Shown here: piece by piece, positions 62,209-64,000 of the stretch | Layout of the letters: each line of letters begins with the position of its first letter | How positions within the stretch are numbered: the stretch's first letter is position 1 | From: Dehalococcoidia bacterium | GTDB taxonomy: Bacteria; Chloroflexota; Dehalococcoidia; E44-bin15 | Reading direction: 5' to 3' | Assembly (NCBI GenBank): GCA_035528575.1 | Contig: DATKYK010000021.1 | Location: 62,001-126,000, forward strand | DNA: 64,000 nt | Notes under the pieces: model-generated | The model's database searches: none | Told to the model about the DNA's origin: nothing | The model's input: only the letters and a program-made list of their open reading frames with translations | Position numbers and translations under genes: made by a program

Positions 62209-63078
62209 ATGAAGGACATTATCTATATCAATGGAGCACTGGTACCGCGGGGGGAGGCTAGGATCTCGCCCTTCGACCGCGGCTTCCTCTATGGCTACGG
62301 TCTCTTTGAGACGATGCGCTCCTACAGGGGACGGGTTTTCCGCCTCGACCGGCACCTGGCACGGCTCATGAACTCAGCCGAAAGACTCGGCCTCGCCGCT
62401 TTACTGGACCCCGCAGCGCTGGAGCAGGCTATCCAAAAGACCCTGGAGGCTAATAGGCTCCGCGATGCCCGCATCAGGCTAAGCGTTTCGGCAGGAGAGG
62501 GAGAGCGGGGGCTAGAACCTCCGGAATCGGGCACGCTCACCATCATCGTTGTTGCCCAGAAGCTTGTCCCCCCAACTCCACAGGCTTATGGGGAAGGCGT
62601 AAGCGCTGCCATAGTGAGCGCGAGGCGAAACAGCCAGTCACCGCTATCTGGAATAAAGTCGATGGCTTATCTGGAGAGCCTGCTCGCTCATTCCGAGGCT
62701 GTGGCTGCAGGAGCAGATGAGGCGATCCTGCTAAGTGAGCGGGGCACTGTTGCCGAGTGCAGCACCAGCAACATCTTTCTGGTGGTCGGGGAACGGCTAC
62801 TAACCCCCTCAGCGGAGAGCGGCATACTGCCCGGGATCACCAGGGAGGTGGTCTTGGAGATGGCGCAGGGTCTGGGTATAACTACGGTAGTGGGCGAGAT
62901 CCAACTAGCTGACCTCCTCGGCGCAGATGAGGCCTTCCTGACCAACTCAATAGTTGAGGTCATGCCCATAACTCAAGTGGATGGCAAGCCCGTTGGCTCT
63001 GGGAGGCCGGGGGAGATGACAAAGAGGCTGCTAAAAGCCTACAAGGAGCTGGTTCTGCAGCAGGGCCACGATTACTAG
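62209..63078 (+). CDS. pabC: class IV aminotransferase, probable aminodeoxychorismate lyase
   Basis: A 289 aa PLP enzyme. The PLP lysine is Lys150 in GIKSMAYLESL, preceded by the start DRGFLYGYGLFETMRSY and followed by EAFLTNSIVEVMPI. Position after pabB and pabA suggests conversion of aminodeoxychorismate to p-aminobenzoate and pyruvate. IlvE or D-amino-acid transaminase activity is possible from sequence alone. About 160 bases separate it from pabA. Confidence 0.8.
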   Translation: MKDIIYINGALVPRGEARISPFDRGFLYGYGLFETMRSYRGRVFRLDRHLARLMNSAERLGLAALLDPAALEQAIQKTLEANRLRDARIRLSVSAGEGERGLEPPESGTLTIIVVAQKLVPPTPQAYGEGVSAAIVSARRNSQSPLSGIKSMAYLESLLAHSEAVAAGADEAILLSERGTVAECSTSNIFLVVGERLLTPSAESGILPGITREVVLEMAQGLGITTVVGEIQLADLLGADEAFLTNSIVEVMPITQVDGKPVGSGRPGEMTKRLLKAYKELVLQQGHDY

Positions 63079-63122
63079 CTAGGGAGTTAAATACGAAACC
63101 TTCAGTAGTCCTCATGTACCTG

Positions 63123-63151
63123 TTGACCAACTTTTACCGACGTGTTATCAT
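63123..63151 (+). promoter_or_regulatory. sigma70-type promoter of ftsY
   Basis: TTGACC (63123-63128), a 17-base spacer and TATCAT (63146-63151), each one mismatch from consensus. The start should be near 63158, leaving a leader of 22 bases before the ftsY ATG. Confidence 0.7.
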
Positions 63152-63179
63152 GTCTGAATTTTAACGGGGCTCAAGGCTT

Positions 63180-64000
63180 ATGGAAAGTTTCGAAAAGGGG
63201 ATAAAACGGAGCAGGGAGGGCTGGTTCAGCAGGGTGGTGCATCTCTTCGAGCGCGCTACTGCGGACCAGGCGCTGTGGGACGAGCTGGAGGAGCTTTTAA
63301 TTACAGCCGATGTGGGGGTGAGCACCACCACCAGGCTCATAGAGCAGGTGAGGGAGAGGGCAGAAAGAGAGAGGCTTAAGGACGGCACCCAGATATATTC
63401 CCTATTGAAGCAGGAGATGGTGGCCATGCTAGAGGTAGATACCATGGGTGAGGCGGCTTCGAGCGCAGACCTCGCTTCATCGGGACCAAGGGTGATCCTG
63501 GTGGTCGGGGTGAATGGGGCAGGAAAGACACTCTCCATTGCCAAGCTGGCTAACTCCTTCAAGCATCAGGGGAAAAGGGTAATCATCGCAGCTGCCGATA
63601 CCTTCAGAGCGGCAGCAATCGACCAGCTCAAGATACTGGGGAAAGGGGCTGGGGCCGAGGTGATATGCCATCAGCCCGGTGCCGACCCCGGGGCGGTGGT
63701 TTTCGATAGCCTTGAGGCGGCAAGGGCTCGCCAGGCGGACGTGGTGATCATAGACACGGCGGGGCGACTTCATACCAAGTTCAACCTGATGGAGGAGCTT
63801 CAGAAGATAAGGCGGGTAGTCTCAAGAAACGATCCCAGTGCGCCCCATGAGGTGCTTCTGGTTCTCGATGCTACCACGGGTCAGAATGGCCTGACGCAGG
63901 CCAGATACTTCACCAGGGCGGTGAGCGTTACCGGGGTATTCCTGGCCAAGCTCGACGGCACAGCTAAAGGGGGGATAGTACTTGCTATCTGCGATGAGCT
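63180..64000 (+). CDS. ftsY: signal recognition particle receptor FtsY, 5' part
   Basis: The frame from ATG 63180 is open to the window edge (273 codons). A short N domain (helices up to residue 95, LWDELEELLITADVG) is followed by the SRP-GTPase G1 motif GVNGAGKT (110-117), AADTFRAAAIDQL, DTAGRLHT, and TKLDGTAKGG-like LAKLDGTAKGG. The receptor directs ribosome-bound signal sequences to SecYEG. It lacks the long acidic A domain of E. coli FtsY, as is usual outside enterics. C terminus is outside the window. Confidence 0.93.
   Translation, partial: MESFEKGIKRSREGWFSRVVHLFERATADQALWDELEELLITADVGVSTTTRLIEQVRERAERERLKDGTQIYSLLKQEMVAMLEVDTMGEAASSADLASSGPRVILVVGVNGAGKTLSIAKLANSFKHQGKRVIIAAADTFRAAAIDQLKILGKGAGAEVICHQPGADPGAVVFDSLEAARARQADVVIIDTAGRLHTKFNLMEELQKIRRVVSRNDPSAPHEVLLVLDATTGQNGLTQARYFTRAVSVTGVFLAKLDGTAKGGIVLAICDE

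Overview
The window looks like a chromosomal segment from an uncultured, mesophilic Dehalococcoidia-like member of the Chloroflexota. This assignment is inferred from gene content, not from a database search. The supporting traits are: a division cluster reduced to mraZ-rsmH-ftsA-ftsZ with no peptidoglycan genes between rsmH and ftsA; an archaeal-type STT3/AglB oligosaccharyltransferase; archaeal-type GlmM and GlmU-like enzymes; a B12-dependent ribonucleotide reductase; and a bacterial HerA/NurA pair. Most genes are dense, G+C-rich and ordinary. A few (52 kb, 56-59 kb, 28-29.6 kb) are visibly more A+T-rich and carry defence or stress-type functions.

Layout. 0-5.6 kb: lipid or accessory enzymes (CDP-alcohol phosphatidyltransferase, TIGR00027-type methyltransferase, DUF362 protein overlapping a condensation-fold acyltransferase, SRPBCC protein). 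5.7-18 kb: a surface-glycan block on the + strand, with STT3, then glmM, two GlmU-like nucleotidyltransferases, glmS, long-form rmlA, a small RmlC-like cupin, rmlD and rmlB. Together these make UDP-GlcNAc and dTDP-deoxysugar donors and supply a candidate protein glycosylation enzyme. 18.2-32.9 kb: a long run on the - strand with a truncated glycosyltransferase, an MBL-fold hydrolase, leucyl aminopeptidase, a P-loop kinase, two DegV proteins, YggT, ProC, an unknown protein, YggS, a radical SAM protein and two small proteins. It ends with an operon nrdR-nrdJ-XRE/Zn-ribbon-ImmA/IrrE, read from a promoter that carries two NrdR boxes. 33-38 kb: a 1 kb gene-poor stretch, then ftsZ, ftsA, rsmH and mraZ (- strand). 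38-38.4 kb: a promoter followed by a rod-like RNA candidate. 38.4-48.4 kb (+): mogA/moaB, trmD, rplS, priA, def, a CCA-type nucleotidyltransferase, secD, secF and a cation-diffusion facilitator, followed by a convergent histone-deacetylase-family gene.

50-59.9 kb (+): a DNA-end-processing/defence region with a DUF3467 protein, NurA, a PD-(D/E)XK-like protein, a DUF3795 protein, GNAT, an SMR transporter, a HerA-associated protein, HerA, a single-chain type IIG-like restriction-modification enzyme and a membrane protein. 59.9-63.1 kb (+): pabB-pabA-pabC-like genes for p-aminobenzoate (folate) synthesis. 63.2-64 kb: the start of ftsY, cut by the window edge.

Several intergenic regions hold dispersed, hairpin-forming repeats of at least two families. 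I see no rRNA gene, no convincing tRNA, no CRISPR array and no intact insertion sequence. Many start codons were moved from the longest open frame to a better-supported ribosome binding site, and this is stated per gene.
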